DNA of 18,023 nucleotides from an uncultured Clostridia bacterium (GTDB taxonomy: Bacteria > Bacillota > Clostridia > RGIG6154), in the NCBI GenBank assembly GCA_934446135.1, contig CAKSDT010000029.1, positions 1 through 18,023 of the forward strand, in the 5' to 3' direction. The notes beneath the pieces were generated by a model. The model worked only from the letters and a program-made list of their open reading frames with translations. It searched no databases and was not told where the DNA came from. A program made the translations under genes and the position numbers. This document shows, piece by piece, positions 16,877 through 18,023 of this stretch (position 1 is its first letter; each line of letters starts with the position of its first letter).

Positions 16877-16905
16877 AATGTAACACATTATGGTTATTTT
16901 TTCAA
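16877..16905 (-). promoter_or_regulatory. Promoter of ylmH, possibly leaderless
   Basis: Minus strand TTGAAA (16900-16905), 17 bp, TACATT (16877-16882). Six bases separate the -10 from the ATG at 16870, so the expected start of transcription is at or next to the A of that ATG. No Shine-Dalgarno site precedes either ATG. Confidence 0.5.
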
Positions 16906-16922
16906 GTCCTTATGCGTATAAT
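16894..16922 (+). promoter_or_regulatory. Promoter of the CaCA antiporter gene
   Basis: A perfect TATAAT at 16917-16922, 17 bp after a weak -35 (TTATTT, 16894-16899). It overlaps the divergent ylmH promoter, so RNA polymerase is unlikely to occupy both at once. The predicted start is about 25 bases before the ATG at 16954. Confidence 0.45.
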
Positions 16923-16953
16923 TAAAAAAAGAAAGGACAAGAAAGGTAGAAAA

Positions 16954-17880
16954 ATGGAATACATTTTATTTTTTACAGGACTTATTATAATTATAAAAGC
17001 AAGTGATATTTTTTTGGACAAAGCAATTTATATATCAAAGGCAATGGGTATATCTGAGGCTGCAATAGGTGCTACTTTGGTTTCTTTTTGCACGGTTCTT
17101 CCCGAAACGGTGATTTCAGTGAGTGCCTCGTTGGACGGAGATACGGGTATGGCATTCGGTAACACCATAGGTTCGGTAATATGCAATACTGCTCTTATAT
17201 TAGGAACGGCAATGATAATAGCAAAGCCGGTTTTAAAGCATACAAAACAACTTTTTAAGAATGCCGTTTATATAATTGTGCTTAGCACTCTGACATTAAT
17301 TTCATTTGTGAAGTTTCACCAAATACCGAAAATATCAGGTGTGATTTTTCTGGTTTTTGCATTTTTGAGTGTTTTGGGGAACGGCAAAAAGGATAAGGGT
17401 GCGGCAATGATAGTTGTCAGAAAGAATAAACTTTTTTTAAGTTTATTTGTTCTTGTAATAAATGCTGTAATTATAGGTATATCGTCTGAGGTCTTAGTGT
17501 CGAGCGGACAAAAAATTGCATCCGATTTGGGTGTTCCGAGTATGATAATAGGGCTTATTCTGACTGCCGTAGGTTCATCGCTTCCCGAATTTGTGACTTG
17601 TATTACGGCAATCAAAAAAAATGCTCCCGAGATCTCTTTCGGAAACATATTGGGAGCAAATATTTTAAACTTGGGTATGATAAACGGAATTTGTTCGCTT
17701 ATCAGTCCTATGAAAGCCGATGTGCTTTCAAGTGTGTTCTATTGTTTAACAGCCCTGGGATTTACATGCTATCTGATTTTGTGTTTTTCAAGAAAAAGTA
17801 AAAAAATGTACCCTGCCGATGGGATTATTATGGTCGCTTCCTACTTTTTCTTTCTTTACATAAGCGTTTTATATTGCTGA
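16954..17880 (+). CDS. CaCA-family cation antiporter (YrbG-like)
   Basis: A 308-aa membrane protein of the Ca2+/cation antiporter family with about ten membrane segments and the two alpha repeats: alpha-1 near 39-82 (LVSFCTVLPETVIS ... AFGNTIGSVICN) and alpha-2 near 200-243 (LTAVGSSLPEFVT ... SFGNILGANILN). The ion-binding glutamates E51 and E212 and the Asn of each GN motif (N70, N231) are kept. Alpha-1 reads CTVLPE where the family usually has GTSLPE, losing a Ser that binds ions in archaeal Na+/Ca2+ exchangers, so ion preference is uncertain. The frame is open from 16912, but that ATG precedes the -10; the ATG at 16954 has AAAGG upstream and starts directly at the first membrane helix. Single gene with its own terminator. 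Confidence 0.9.
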   Translation: MEYILFFTGLIIIIKASDIFLDKAIYISKAMGISEAAIGATLVSFCTVLPETVISVSASLDGDTGMAFGNTIGSVICNTALILGTAMIIAKPVLKHTKQLFKNAVYIIVLSTLTLISFVKFHQIPKISGVIFLVFAFLSVLGNGKKDKGAAMIVVRKNKLFLSLFVLVINAVIIGISSEVLVSSGQKIASDLGVPSMIIGLILTAVGSSLPEFVTCITAIKKNAPEISFGNILGANILNLGMINGICSLISPMKADVLSSVFYCLTALGFTCYLILCFSRKSKKMYPADGIIMVASYFFFLYISVLYC

Positions 17881-17900
17881 CCGCAAAGGTGACAACCTTA

Positions 17901-17945
17901 GGAGAATGTTTTTTTATTGTTAAAAAAGGCGTTCTCCGCTTTTTT
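17901..17945 (+). terminator. Rho-independent terminator after the antiporter gene
   Basis: GGAGAA (17901-17906) pairs with TTCTCC (17932-17937), with an inner T-run/A-run pairing, followed by GCTTTTTT. A second tiny hairpin, AAGGT-GACA-ACCTT, precedes it at 17886-17899. Beyond 17945 the last 78 bases are AT-rich and hold nothing I can identify. Confidence 0.75.
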
Positions 17946-18023
17946 ATTTCCCGTTATTTTGTAAATAATCCAAGAGAAAAAGAGAACAACGGAAAAATAA
18001 AAACATATATACAGATAAATAAA

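Noticed and set aside
16912..16953. Extended N-terminus of the antiporter from an ATG at 16912
   Set aside because: It starts upstream of the TATAAT at 16917-16922, and the added residues are a short basic stretch not seen as part of the first helix.

Overview
The window reads as a chromosomal housekeeping segment of a low-GC, Gram-positive-type anaerobe, most likely a member of the Firmicutes class Clostridia. The support is: AT-rich DNA, strong AGGAGG-type ribosome binding sites, near-consensus sigma-A promoters with 17-bp spacers, an L21-L27-Obg-NadD-YqeK-RsfS gene order typical of Firmicutes, an S4-domain YlmH protein, and a NifS/NifU/Rrf2 iron-sulfur cluster system without hscBA. Species cannot be assigned from the sequence alone. 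I see no phage, insertion sequence, tRNA, rRNA or CRISPR array; this is not an accessory island.

Layout. Positions 1-14085 are entirely minus strand. In transcription order (right to left) they are: cysK, iscS, iscU and an Rrf2 regulator (14085-11084), which form one sulfur/Fe-S operon; carA-carB (10934-6656), both subunits of carbamoyl-phosphate synthase, behind their own consensus promoter and a candidate attenuator; rplU-rpmA (6435-5824), ribosomal proteins L21 and L27 with a structured leader and a strong terminator; obgE-nadD-yqeK-rsfS-leuS (5669-394), a tight ribosome-assembly/NAD/translation operon; and the 5' end of gap (304-1), cut by the window edge. From 14259 rightwards come plus-strand genes: a half-size EamA-domain membrane protein overlapped by a MATE efflux pump gene; a bidirectional terminator; ylmH on the minus strand; and a CaCA-family cation antiporter followed by a terminator.

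How they work together. CysK makes cysteine, IscS takes sulfur from it, IscU is the cluster scaffold, and the Rrf2 protein carries three cysteines in the place where IscR holds its cluster. A perfect 7-bp inverted repeat wraps the -35 element of the cysK promoter in the divergent cysK/eamA intergenic region; it is the natural candidate operator for that Rrf2 protein and may also influence the eamA-MATE unit. The most unusual points are this operator and operon arrangement, the CxxCxxC tail on IscU, an L27 with no cleavable N-terminal extension together with no prp protease gene between rplU and rpmA, a possible leaderless ylmH mRNA, and a terminator-like switch in the carA leader. I found no clearly unprecedented system; the findings are refinements of known ones.
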